DNA of 32,529 bases, from NCBI GenBank assembly GCA_018396555.1, contig JAGTQL010000007.1, positions 1-32,529 on the forward strand. The letters run 5' to 3'. Every line of letters begins with the position of its first letter. Position 1 is the first letter of the stretch. Under the pieces are notes generated by a model. The model saw only the letters and a list, made by a program, of their open reading frames with translations, did no database searches and was not told where the DNA came from. This DNA comes from Candidatus Bathyarchaeota archaeon. Lineage in GTDB: Archaea > Thermoproteota > Bathyarchaeia > Bathyarchaeales > DTEX01. Shown piece after piece: positions 1 to 7,683 of the stretch. The position numbers were made by a program, and so were the translations under genes.

Positions 1-182
1 AGGGGTTAATCTCTGAAGCCACGAGTTAAAGCCCTCAATCAGAAGGTTTAAAGTTGAGAGGAAATCCGCCGGAGAGGACAAGGAATTCGCGCCTCAGATA
101 ACGACGTTTTAAGGATCACGTATCGGAACTGGAAAACTATTATTGGTCGTCTTATACTTATTATTTTTTCTCAAAAGTAACA

Positions 183-1241
183 TTAGGAATGCTCCCAAGA
201 TCCATCCCTAAAATTAATAATATTCGATCCATCCGCCCTAAATGCTAATAGCAAATTATTATATCCTTTGCGGGTTAACCGATATTGGAAAATTGTTTTA
301 AGAGTTGCCTCATTAATCTCGAAGTTTTTCTCGCAACTCAAACACTTAAAGTTGAAGACTGGTAGGCTGAATAAATGTCCGTTTGAACACTTAAATAATG
401 TTCCGACCTTTCTGTAGTCGACGCCTAGTTGTCTAACTTTTTTACCACATTTAGGACATACTAGGGTTTCCTCGTCTTTATTAAAGTTAAATTTAAGGTC
501 AACCCCCCCGCAGTTCATATGCTCTATAGCTTCACCCTTCAGCAAATTACCGCTTCCACAATGTGGACACTGGAGTAAAAGATTTGGCTTTAATGAACCG
601 CAATATGGACATGCTATCGCTGAATGTAATGGTTTGCGCTCGGCGAAGCCAACTCTAACTAGCTCATCCAGTGCCGAGAGTATCTCCTCAAGTTGAAGGC
701 GATGATTTTGCTCAAATAAATATTCTATTTCCTCAGCGCTCAGCGCTTCATGCATTGAGAAAAGATTAGCTATATTTAAGGCAACTTCAACACTGATATT
801 TTTTGGGAGACTGATTTCCAGCGCTGTTTCTTCTATAGCTTTTATTAACCTGTCAAAGTCAGTTTCATCCTTAACTATATAGTCTTTGGCGCCGCGTTTC
901 ATGGCTTCAACGGCAACTCGCTCATCGCCCTTTCCAGTAATAAATATAACTGGCGTTTTAACATCTAATTTTTTTAACTTTTCAAGAAATTCAAGTCCGG
1001 ACATTCCCGGAAGCTTATAATCCAAAATTATAAGGTCGAAATACTCTTCATTCACTCTTCTTAATCCATCAAACCCATCGCTTACGATTACCAATTCAAA
1101 GTTTATTTTACTCTTTTTCTCTAGCAAATGCTTAAGAATTATTTGATCATCTTTAGTATCCTCAATATATAATATTTTAATTTTATAAAATATCTTGTCA
1201 GGATATAGGTCCCGCATTAAGGGCTCGTTTTGACCCCCCAA
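183..1241 (-). CDS. Response regulator with TackOD1-like zinc-ribbon output domain
   Basis: Residues about 20-140 form a CheY-type receiver domain: acidic pair E27/D28, phospho-acceptor D74 in LIILDYKLPG, T102 and K124. A helical linker (about 140-205) leads to a Cys-rich C-terminal half with CPYC, CPHC, CPKC and CLSC pairs plus further single Cys/His residues. This order, including the GVDYRKVG stretch, resembles the thaumarchaeal output domain TackOD1; that match is from memory. No helix-turn-helix is visible, so the output is probably protein- or RNA-directed rather than a DNA-binding regulator. The reading frame opens after a TGA, and the first start is TTG at 1241, preceded by a strong G-rich Shine-Dalgarno at about 1248-1254. 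ATG at 1217 would also leave the receiver intact. It is the last gene of a minus-strand kinase/regulator/regulator set, 26 bases after its neighbour. The receiver call is secure; the output name is likely. Confidence 0.85.
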   Translation of the reverse strand: MGGQNEPLMRDLYPDKIFYKIKILYIEDTKDDQIILKHLLEKKSKINFELVIVSDGFDGLRRVNEEYFDLIILDYKLPGMSGLEFLEKLKKLDVKTPVIFITGKGDERVAVEAMKRGAKDYIVKDETDFDRLIKAIEETALEISLPKNISVEVALNIANLFSMHEALSAEEIEYLFEQNHRLQLEEILSALDELVRVGFAERKPLHSAIACPYCGSLKPNLLLQCPHCGSGNLLKGEAIEHMNCGGVDLKFNFNKDEETLVCPKCGKKVRQLGVDYRKVGTLFKCSNGHLFSLPVFNFKCLSCEKNFEINEATLKTIFQYRLTRKGYNNLLLAFRADGSNIINFRDGSWEHS

Positions 1242-1267
1242 TCATTATCCCCCCTTAAATCTTACTT

Positions 1268-1691
1268 TCATTTAGTGGGAATCTCCGACATTTCCAACCA
1301 ATAACGCTTTATCTCCTCAATAACTTTTATAAATTCATCAAATTTCACAGGTTTCACAACATAACTGTTACAGCCAAGCTTATAAGCTAATTCAACATCC
1401 TCACTTCTTTCCGATGATGTGAAAACAATTACTGGAAGAACCTTTAGAGTCTCATCTTTTTTTAGCTCCTTTAAAACTTCAAATCCATCAACTCTTGGCA
1501 TCTTCAAATCCAATAAAATTAGAGAAGGCAGCTTAGCATCTCTATATTCATCTCTTCTTCTAAGAAATTTTAAGGCTTCTTCACCATCGTTAACGATTAT
1601 CAGCCTGCCTGCAATGTTCGCTTTATCCATTGCTCTTCTAGTTATTAAAATATCGTCTGTATTATCCTCAACCAGTAATATTGTAAAACAT
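1268..1691 (-). CDS. Single-domain response regulator (Rcp1/CheY type), start split by a one-base frameshift
   Basis: From the internal ATG at 1630 the frame gives 120 residues of receiver domain, with phospho-Asp in LILLDLKMPRVDG, TSS near the switch Thr/Ser, and the conserved Lys in VVKP. That product lacks the first beta strand and the acidic pair. The missing part, ILLVEDNTDDILI, is encoded immediately upstream in the same frame, but that frame has no ATG, GTG or TTG. An ATG at 1691-1689 lies one base out of frame. Removing one base of the T4 run (AAAA at 1685-1688 on the plus strand) joins it exactly to give MFTILLVEDNTDD and a 140-residue protein of normal length. The ATG sits 12 bases after the kinase stop codon, the usual kinase-Rcp arrangement. 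Either the base call is wrong, or the gene is freshly mutated or uses slippage. Confidence 0.8.
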
Positions 1692-1703
1692 GATAAATTT
1701 TTT

Positions 1704-3296
1704 TTAACCAGAGCCTTTCACCTCTGTCCAGTATTTTTTCGGTATAGTGAAGCAGAATGTACTTCCCTTGCCAAAAACGCTCTCAACCCATATTCTTCCA
1801 CCCCAATTCTCAACGATCTTTTTACATATTGCTAAGCCAGCGCCTGTCCCTTCATATTCTTCACTTGAATGCAACCTTTCAAATAAGTTAAAGAGTTTAT
1901 TGAGGTGCTCCTCTCTAATTCCAATACCGTTATCGCTAACTTTAAAAAGATACTCTTCCGTTTTCTCTTCGCATGAAACTTCAATTCTCGGGGCTTCAGA
2001 CTTATTAAACTTTAAACCATTATCTATTAGGTTCATGAATAATTGTTTAATCCAAATCCTCTGAATGTAGAGCATTGGTAACCTATTAACGATCACTCTG
2101 GCATTTTTGCTATCGATAATAAGCTTAAAATCTTGGGTAATTTCCTCTAAAAGATTATTCAAGTCAACCTTTTCAACTTCCATAAATTTGCGGCCAACAC
2201 GCGAAAGAATCAGTAGATCTTCAATGAATTCATTCATGCGTGAGGCAGCAGCATCAATTCTCTTTAAATATTCTAGGCCCTCTTTATCCAGTTTCTCCTT
2301 ATAATCTTCTAGAAGGAATGATATAAAGGATCTTATGGCGCGTAATGGAGCTTTCAAATCATGTGAAACAGCATAAGTGTAATTTTCCAATTCTCTATTT
2401 GATCGCTTAAGTTCTTCTTGAACTTTTTGCAATTCCTCTATATGTCTCTTTAACTCGATATTTGCATGCTCAAGTTTTCTTTCCATGAGTTTTAGATCTG
2501 TGATATCTCTTGAAATTCCAACTAAACCTATTATTTTTCCATTTTTATCTCTAATTGGAATTTTTGTAGCGCTAACCCAGCGGGTTATTCCATCCTTACT
2601 TCTAACCTCCTCAATTTTGCCTATAAGCGCTTCCCCAGTCTTCATTATCTCTTGCTCATCTTCATAGGTTTCGTGCGCAAAATCTTCATGATAGAAGTCA
2701 AAGTCCGTCTTGCCAACGGCTTCCTCGGGATTTTTTAAACCGAGCCTGATAGCTTTAGGTCTGTTGATTTTGATGAAGCGTGAATTTAAGTCTTTAAAAT
2801 AGATTGCATCAGGTATGCTGTCCATCAGCACATTAAACATTTGTTGATCGTTTTTCAACGTCTCCAAGATCCTTTTTCTTTCAGATACATCCTTTATAGA
2901 TAAGATGGCGTCGGTGATTTTCCCTCTTGGATCCTTTATGAAATTTACAGAAATCTCTGCCGGAATTCCGCATCCATCCGCACTTATAAAATTAACCTCA
3001 ACGTTTGTTAGCCTACATCTGCTGTTCAAAACCTCTATAATCTTTGATTGATCATTTTTAGCAATAAGATCAAGCACCGATTTATTTAAAACCTCATTTT
3101 TAGATTTACATCTGCAAAACTCTAAAAATGCTTTATTACAATCGATAATGGTGCCATCAGAAGCCGTAATTAATGTAGCCTCTGGATGTAAATTAAAAAC
3201 CAAGTTTATCTTATCGTCTTCAATGATTTTAACAGAGGATTGAAAGGCCTCTATGATTTCGGAGGAAGCTGATTGAGTATCTGAGGGCCAGCCCAA
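1704..3296 (-). CDS. Cytoplasmic PAS-PAS sensor histidine kinase
   Basis: The order is PAS (about 30-140), PAS/PAC (about 150-268), a coiled-coil signalling helix (about 268-305), HisKA and HATPase_c. The phospho-His is H312 in YAVSHDLKAPLRAI, the H-box style of phytochrome-like and archaeal kinases. The ATP-binding part has the N box NLIDNGLKF (422-430), G1 DNGIGI (455-460), the F box around LFERL and G2 GTGAGLAI (483-490). No transmembrane segment or signal peptide is seen, so the PAS domains probably sense an internal ligand or redox state. It heads a three-gene minus-strand set with two receiver proteins as likely partners. The frame starts at TTG 3296 with a G-rich stretch just upstream; the exact start is not firm, but only the poorly conserved N-terminal tail would change. 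Confidence 0.93.
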   Translation of the reverse strand: MGWPSDTQSASSEIIEAFQSSVKIIEDDKINLVFNLHPEATLITASDGTIIDCNKAFLEFCRCKSKNEVLNKSVLDLIAKNDQSKIIEVLNSRCRLTNVEVNFISADGCGIPAEISVNFIKDPRGKITDAILSIKDVSERKRILETLKNDQQMFNVLMDSIPDAIYFKDLNSRFIKINRPKAIRLGLKNPEEAVGKTDFDFYHEDFAHETYEDEQEIMKTGEALIGKIEEVRSKDGITRWVSATKIPIRDKNGKIIGLVGISRDITDLKLMERKLEHANIELKRHIEELQKVQEELKRSNRELENYTYAVSHDLKAPLRAIRSFISFLLEDYKEKLDKEGLEYLKRIDAAASRMNEFIEDLLILSRVGRKFMEVEKVDLNNLLEEITQDFKLIIDSKNARVIVNRLPMLYIQRIWIKQLFMNLIDNGLKFNKSEAPRIEVSCEEKTEEYLFKVSDNGIGIREEHLNKLFNLFERLHSSEEYEGTGAGLAICKKIVENWGGRIWVESVFGKGSTFCFTIPKKYWTEVKGSG

Positions 3297-3644
3297 TAAC
3301 CTCTCAACCTCAGATTAAGGCAGCATTTTAAGAATAACTTTGGTGAAAGCCAAATAAGAAAGTTAAGAATAATAGATACATATTATAAACATGAAAAAGA
3401 AATTCAATAATTTAAAGGCTAAAAACAAATTTAGGAAATTCAAAATTACAAAAGTAATATTCTAACTTTTCTTTCCCGCCTAATAAGCATCTTCCAAATA
3501 GTTTAGCAACTTAATTATCCACTTTAAAAGTTTTATACTGTCATCTGAATCCGGTTGCCAATGCTTTCAATGAAAATACTTTAAGATTTAATATGAGGCA
3601 TTACAATGTATTAGCCTTATGCATGGTTCCCGGAGCTGATATAA
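3297..3644. other. Intergenic region, no gene seen
   Basis: This is an AT-rich gap between the divergent kinase and DUF362 genes. I see no coding-quality frame, tRNA-like fold or repeat. The promoters of both flanking genes must lie here. A TTTAA-type TATA candidate near 3580-3590 precedes the DUF362 gene but is not distinctive enough to call. Confidence 0.5.
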
Positions 3645-4814
3645 ATGGTTAAGGTGGTCATCGCTAAAGGTGAAAATATTAAGTTTAGAACTAAAAAGTC
3701 CCTAGAAGATATAGGCGGAGTTAATAAAGTGGTTGGCAAAGGAGATAAAGTTTTCATAAAGCCAAACATCGTTGATGGCGCCCCATTCATAACGGGCGAA
3801 GTCGTACAGCTTGAAACCATTGAAGTCCTGGTTAAAGAATCCTTTAATGCAGGAGCGTCAGAAGTGCTTATTGGAGAAACCCCCACATATAGAAAACCTA
3901 CTGAAACAATCATAAGCTATATGAGGCTTGCAAAGGAAACTGGAGCGAAATTTTTGGAATTAAACAATTATCCTTTTACGGAGGTAAATGTTGAGAATCC
4001 TTGCTTTTTTAATAAAGTCAGATTATCCAGCCTCCTCCTGGAATCAGATGTTTTCATCAATGTGCCTACTCTAAAAACCCACTTATCATGCGGCGTTACA
4101 TTAGCCATAAAAAACATGTATGGTTTAATTTCACCAGAAGACAGAATCCTCTATCACTCCATAAATAGAGTTGAAGAGGCAATAGTCGATCTGTATAAGG
4201 CTAGAAGAGCGGATTTAATCGTTGTCGATGGAACATATACAACGTTACATTTAGGGGCTAGGCCACTAGAGGATTTCAAAGAAACTTTCAGGCTTAACTT
4301 AACGATCGCTGGTTTTGATCCCGTCGCAGTAGAAACCATTTCAGCAAAAATACTTGGGGTGGATCCTTCGTCTCTAAGGTACCTCAAGTGGGCTGAGGAA
4401 GACGGTTTAGGGACGATGGATTTGAATCGAATAGAAATACTCGGGGTGCCATTTGAAGAAGCCTACTTTGGAAAAGCCGTGGATATCGTGAAATACATTA
4501 ATAACAGAATGGAAAATTTAAGAATCATAAATTTCGGCGCATGCACTGGCTGCCTGCAAATGCCAACGAGCATTATGCGCATGTCGAGGATCCTTCAATC
4601 CGCATCTAAAGACAAGAGGATCATCTGCGTGATAGGTCCAAAAATAAAGGTCGATGAATTAAAGAAAAGTTTAAGGGGAAACGAAATAATCATTCTGTGC
4701 GGATACTGCGCGGCTCCAACCTTCTATAATGAGCTTGATGGACACTTTGTTCCAGGATGCCCACCTCAGCCCGAAGATTTACAGCGTAAGATTAGGGAGG
4801 CGCTAAAACTTTAG
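3645..4814 (+). CDS. DUF362 domain protein with C-terminal Cys cluster
   Basis: Residues 1-260 carry DUF362 landmarks: an N-terminal KPNIVDG motif, a GASEVLIGETP strand-loop, NVPTLKTHLSCGVTLAIKNMYG and an IVVDGT segment. The C-terminal 100 residues hold C300 and C303 (ACTGC), C352 and C355 (CGYC) and C372 (PGCPPQPED). That spacing suggests a metal or Fe-S site, and the last motif resembles the end of the 20-kDa/small-hydrogenase fold; this part is inference. DUF362 has no settled reaction, although some members are fused to ferredoxin domains. The start is ATG 3645. The downstream lactonase begins only 21 bases after the stop with its own ribosome-binding site, so the two are probably co-transcribed. 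Whether it takes part in sugar oxidation is unknown. Confidence 0.85.
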   Translation: MVKVVIAKGENIKFRTKKSLEDIGGVNKVVGKGDKVFIKPNIVDGAPFITGEVVQLETIEVLVKESFNAGASEVLIGETPTYRKPTETIISYMRLAKETGAKFLELNNYPFTEVNVENPCFFNKVRLSSLLLESDVFINVPTLKTHLSCGVTLAIKNMYGLISPEDRILYHSINRVEEAIVDLYKARRADLIVVDGTYTTLHLGARPLEDFKETFRLNLTIAGFDPVAVETISAKILGVDPSSLRYLKWAEEDGLGTMDLNRIEILGVPFEEAYFGKAVDIVKYINNRMENLRIINFGACTGCLQMPTSIMRMSRILQSASKDKRIICVIGPKIKVDELKKSLRGNEIIILCGYCAAPTFYNELDGHFVPGCPPQPEDLQRKIREALKL

Positions 4815-4821
4815 TGAATAT

Positions 4822-4827
4822 AGGAGG
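4822..4827 (+). promoter_or_regulatory. Ribosome-binding site deciding the lactonase start
   Basis: AGGAGG lies 8 bases before GTG 4836 but only 2 bases before the in-frame TTG at 4830. This favours GTG 4836 as the real start. Confidence 0.75.
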
Positions 4828-4835
4828 ATTTGATC

Positions 4836-5915
4836 GTGGAAAATATTTTTGTCTATATTGGAACATACACTTACGAGGGAGATGAAGGAATATACATTTT
4901 TCGAATGGATCCAGAATCCGGAAGACTTGAGAGAATGGGAAAAGTGAAGAATGTAATAGATCCATCTTTTCTCACGGTGGATTCTAGGCAACGCAACCTT
5001 TATGCCGTTAATGAGGTTTCATTTTTCGCTGGAGAAAAAGCGGGCGCCGTAAGCGCCTTTTCGATAGATGATAAAAGCGGCGAATTAACCTTCTTAAATA
5101 GCAAATCCTCTAAAGGCGCCGATCCCTGCCATCTTTCCCTTGATAAAAGGGATCGCTACGTCTTTGTAGCAAATTATGTTGGCGGAACCGTATGTGTATT
5201 ATCAGTAAATGATGATGGGAGCCTTGGTGAACCTGCAGATTTTGTTCAACATAAAGGTTCAAGCATAAATCCTGAGAGGCAGGGGGCGCCTCATGCTCAC
5301 TCAGTTGTTGTGGAACCTAATAATAGATACGTGTATGTTGCTGATCTAGGTCTAGACAAGGTGATGATATACAATTTCGATTCAAACCGGGGAAAACTAA
5401 CGCCTAATGATCAACCTTATGTTAAAACTAAACCCGGCGCTGGACCGCGCCACCTCACTTTTCACCCTAACGGTAAATTGGCGTACTTAATAAATGAGCT
5501 TGACTCAACAATAGTTGCATACGCCTATGATGAGCATAAGGGGTTCCTTAAAGAGGTGCAAACAGTGCCTACATTGCCAGAGGACTTTAGGGGTATAAAT
5601 TATGCTGCGGATATACATGTGGCGCCTTCTGGGAGGTTCCTTTATGGTTCAAATCGGGGTCATGATAGCCTCGTAATTTATCAGGTGGACGAAAGAACCG
5701 GCATACTGAAATATATAGGCCATAAGCATACTCTAGGCAAGTTTCCACGAAATTTCACCATAGACTTTCTTGGAAAATTTCTGCTTGTGGCCAATCAACG
5801 AAGCAACAATGTAGTATCCTTACGAATAAACCCTGAGACGGGATTACTTGAGCCAACCGGACATGAGATACACGTGCCTTCACCAGTATGTGTTAAAATC
5901 GTTTCCTTCCCCTAA
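4836..5915 (+). CDS. Lactonase family seven-bladed beta-propeller (6-phosphogluconolactonase/YbhE-like)
   Basis: The protein opens with NIFVYIGTYT and repeats blade motifs of the type GIYIFRMDPESGRLE, VCVLSVNDDGSLG, APHAHSVV, GAGPRHLTFHPNGKLAYL and SGRFLYGSNRGHDS. These are the signature repeats of the Lactonase (PF10282) family, and about 360 residues is the family's usual length. Members hydrolyse sugar lactones such as 6-phosphogluconolactone, galactonolactone or gluconolactone. No signal peptide is seen, so it is cytoplasmic. GTG 4836 is chosen over TTG 4830 from the ribosome-binding-site spacing. Because D-galactonate dehydratase is the next gene, galactono-1,4-lactone is an attractive substrate (inference). 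A separate promoter seems to drive the dehydratase, so co-regulation is not certain. Confidence 0.88.
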   Translation: MENIFVYIGTYTYEGDEGIYIFRMDPESGRLERMGKVKNVIDPSFLTVDSRQRNLYAVNEVSFFAGEKAGAVSAFSIDDKSGELTFLNSKSSKGADPCHLSLDKRDRYVFVANYVGGTVCVLSVNDDGSLGEPADFVQHKGSSINPERQGAPHAHSVVVEPNNRYVYVADLGLDKVMIYNFDSNRGKLTPNDQPYVKTKPGAGPRHLTFHPNGKLAYLINELDSTIVAYAYDEHKGFLKEVQTVPTLPEDFRGINYAADIHVAPSGRFLYGSNRGHDSLVIYQVDERTGILKYIGHKHTLGKFPRNFTIDFLGKFLLVANQRSNNVVSLRINPETGLLEPTGHEIHVPSPVCVKIVSFP

Positions 5916-5974
5916 AAAATAAATCTTTATGGTTTATGACTAACTTGAAAGCTAAAGGATCTTTCGCTAAAGAC

Positions 5975-5983
5975 TTTTTAAAC
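5975..5983 (+). promoter_or_regulatory. TATA box for a probably leaderless dgoD transcript
   Basis: The run CTTTTTAAA, with purine-rich bases just upstream as a possible BRE, is centred about 26 bases before ATG 6003. This is the archaeal TATA-to-start distance, and no Shine-Dalgarno precedes the ATG. Together these suggest transcription begins at or next to the ATG. Confidence 0.5.
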
Positions 5984-6002
5984 TAAAAAGTTTAACATAA
6001 AG

Positions 6003-7139
6003 ATGCAAGGGACGGTGATCGATTTGAGAATCATTAAAATTGAAATGGTGCACGTGAAACCTAGATGGTTGTTCTTGAAAATGCATACGAATGAGGGGCT
6101 GGTGGGCTATGGGGAGCCAACCCTTGAGGGCAGATCTAAAACTGTTGAGATGGCTGTAAGAGAAATGGAAAGATACCTTATAGGCAAAGATCCATTAAGA
6201 ATTGAGCATCACTGGCAAGCCATATATAGAGGGACATTTTACCGCGGCGGGCCCGTCCTTACGAGCGCTATAAGCGGAATTGAACAAGCTCTATGGGACA
6301 TTTTAGGCAAAAAGTTAAGAACGCCAGTCTATCAACTTCTAGGCGGAGCATGCCGAGATAAGATCAGGGTTTACGCGCATGTTAGTGGGCGCACGCCGGA
6401 GGAATGTGCTAAAACCGCTTTAGCTAAGGTGGAAGAGGGGTTTACCGCCTTAAAAACGGGGCTGTTTGAGGCTGTTAAGACGGTTGATTCCTTAACGATA
6501 GTAAAGAAGGCATGTGAAAAGTTTAAGGCGATGAGGGATGCGGTAGGAGAGGATGTTGATATAGCCGTGGATTGCCATGGAAGGTTAAGTCCAGCTATGG
6601 CTGTACGCATGGCGAAGGCTCTTGAACCCTACTACCCAATGTTCCTTGAGGAGCCATGCCTGCCCGAAAATGTTGATGTAATGGCTACAGTTGCCCGTAC
6701 AACATCAATCCCAATAGCCACGGGAGAAAGATTATTCACTAAATGGGGCTTCAGGGAAGTTCTCGAGAAGCAAGCGGCATCAATACTCCAGCCGGACATA
6801 TCGCATGCAGGTGGAATAATGGAATGTAAGAAGATAGCTGCCATGGCTGAAACTTATTATGCCGCAGTTGCACCGCATTGCCCACTTGGTCCAATAGCTT
6901 TAGCAGCATGCATTCAGCTAGATGCTTGCGCACCAAACTTTCTAATACAGGAACAGGTAACCTTGGGTGAGGGTTACCTTGAAAAACCATTCATCTTAAA
7001 ACATGGATACTTAGAAATTCCGAAGGAACCCGGCCTTGGAATAGAGATAGATGAGGATCTTATAAAGGAGAAAATTTACGATGGTGAATGGGAAACTCCA
7101 CGCTTATACCATGAAGACGGCTCAGTGGCAGACTGGTAA
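6003..7139 (+). CDS. dgoD: D-galactonate dehydratase (enolase superfamily)
   Basis: This enzyme dehydrates D-galactonate to 2-keto-3-deoxy-galactonate. It is a mandelate racemase/enolase-superfamily member that follows E. coli DgoD (recalled sequence) along its whole length, including RWLFLKM, YRGTFYRGGPVL, SAISGIEQALWDI, FLEEPC, ILQPDISHAGGI, APHCPLGPIALAAC and LYHEDGSVADW at the C-terminus. Mg ligands D190, E216 and E242 and catalytic H192 and H292 are all present, each offset by exactly 7 from the E. coli numbers as I recall them. That offset means TTG 6024 (residue 8) would match the E. coli start, with GGTGAT upstream of it. ATG 6003 fits a leaderless transcript. Related gluconate or arabinonate dehydratases remain possible, but the end-to-end match favours galactonate. 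The upstream lactonase fits the preceding step. Confidence 0.9.
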   Translation: MQGTVIDLRIIKIEMVHVKPRWLFLKMHTNEGLVGYGEPTLEGRSKTVEMAVREMERYLIGKDPLRIEHHWQAIYRGTFYRGGPVLTSAISGIEQALWDILGKKLRTPVYQLLGGACRDKIRVYAHVSGRTPEECAKTALAKVEEGFTALKTGLFEAVKTVDSLTIVKKACEKFKAMRDAVGEDVDIAVDCHGRLSPAMAVRMAKALEPYYPMFLEEPCLPENVDVMATVARTTSIPIATGERLFTKWGFREVLEKQAASILQPDISHAGGIMECKKIAAMAETYYAAVAPHCPLGPIALAACIQLDACAPNFLIQEQVTLGEGYLEKPFILKHGYLEIPKEPGLGIEIDEDLIKEKIYDGEWETPRLYHEDGSVADW

Positions 7140-7205
7140 ACATGCCTTTTAATTGCAAAGTTAGCGTGCCGTTCTTTACATCAATATGTTCCATAGATAA
7201 TTGAA

Positions 7206-7468
7206 CTAATTTCCATCATCAAGAATCACCGGTCTATTTCTCTCACCCACAATCCCATTCTTTTACGAAGTATTTTCTCCTTAGTCCATGGAAAACCATA
7301 ATTGAGCCTCTTCTTATACATTATTATATTAGTAGAGCTGCTGCCTTCTAGCCTCGTAAAGAAGAGCCAAACAACATCCTTAGTGAATAAAACAGGGTTC
7401 TGATTAGATTAACCCGACGCATCAATTAAAACTTTTGGCTCACTCCACATTTCTTTCTTAGGAGAGAA
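7206..7468 (-). pseudogene. Remnant of a BNR/Asp-box sialidase-like gene
   Basis: The minus strand reads KKEMWSEPKVLIDASG, an in-frame stop, then NQNPVLFTKDVVWLFFTR, a YKKRLNYGFPWTKEKIL block and GLWVRE. A frame shift then gives PVILDDGN before another stop. The series W-S-E-P, N-P-V-L, V-W-L-F-x-T-R, YG-x-x-W and PV-x-L-DDG is the conserved core of sialidase-like BNR-repeat proteins (PF13088 type). One nonsense codon, one frameshift and missing ends show it is not functional. Its strand matches the oxidoreductase upstream (7684-8709), so it may once have been the next gene of that unit. The original substrate cannot be inferred. Confidence 0.75.
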
Positions 7469-7683
7469 TTAATTCACCGTTTTTTTATCTCGGTATCTCG
7501 GTTATTATTGAAGCATTAGGATTAAACTCGAATATATTTTTCTTTGTATTTACTTTAGAATAATATTTTTAGGAATTGCATTGGGTGACGAAGAATATGA
7601 GCAATAGCCAGAGCGATGCTAAGGTCCTTCATCTGGGATAGCGTCTAAATCCTCTACGAAGCATGAAACGTTATCTTTAGCTT

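Noticed and set aside
14-112. Plus-strand fragment reading SHELKPSIRRFKVERKS and onward to a TAA at the window start
   Set aside because: It opens after an in-frame TGA at 14-16, has no start and matches no family I know; it may be the end of a lost gene but cannot be supported.
3617-3913. Minus-strand frame of 98 codons over the DUF362 start
   Set aside because: Low-complexity Ser/Thr/Pro composition typical of an antisense shadow of a real gene.
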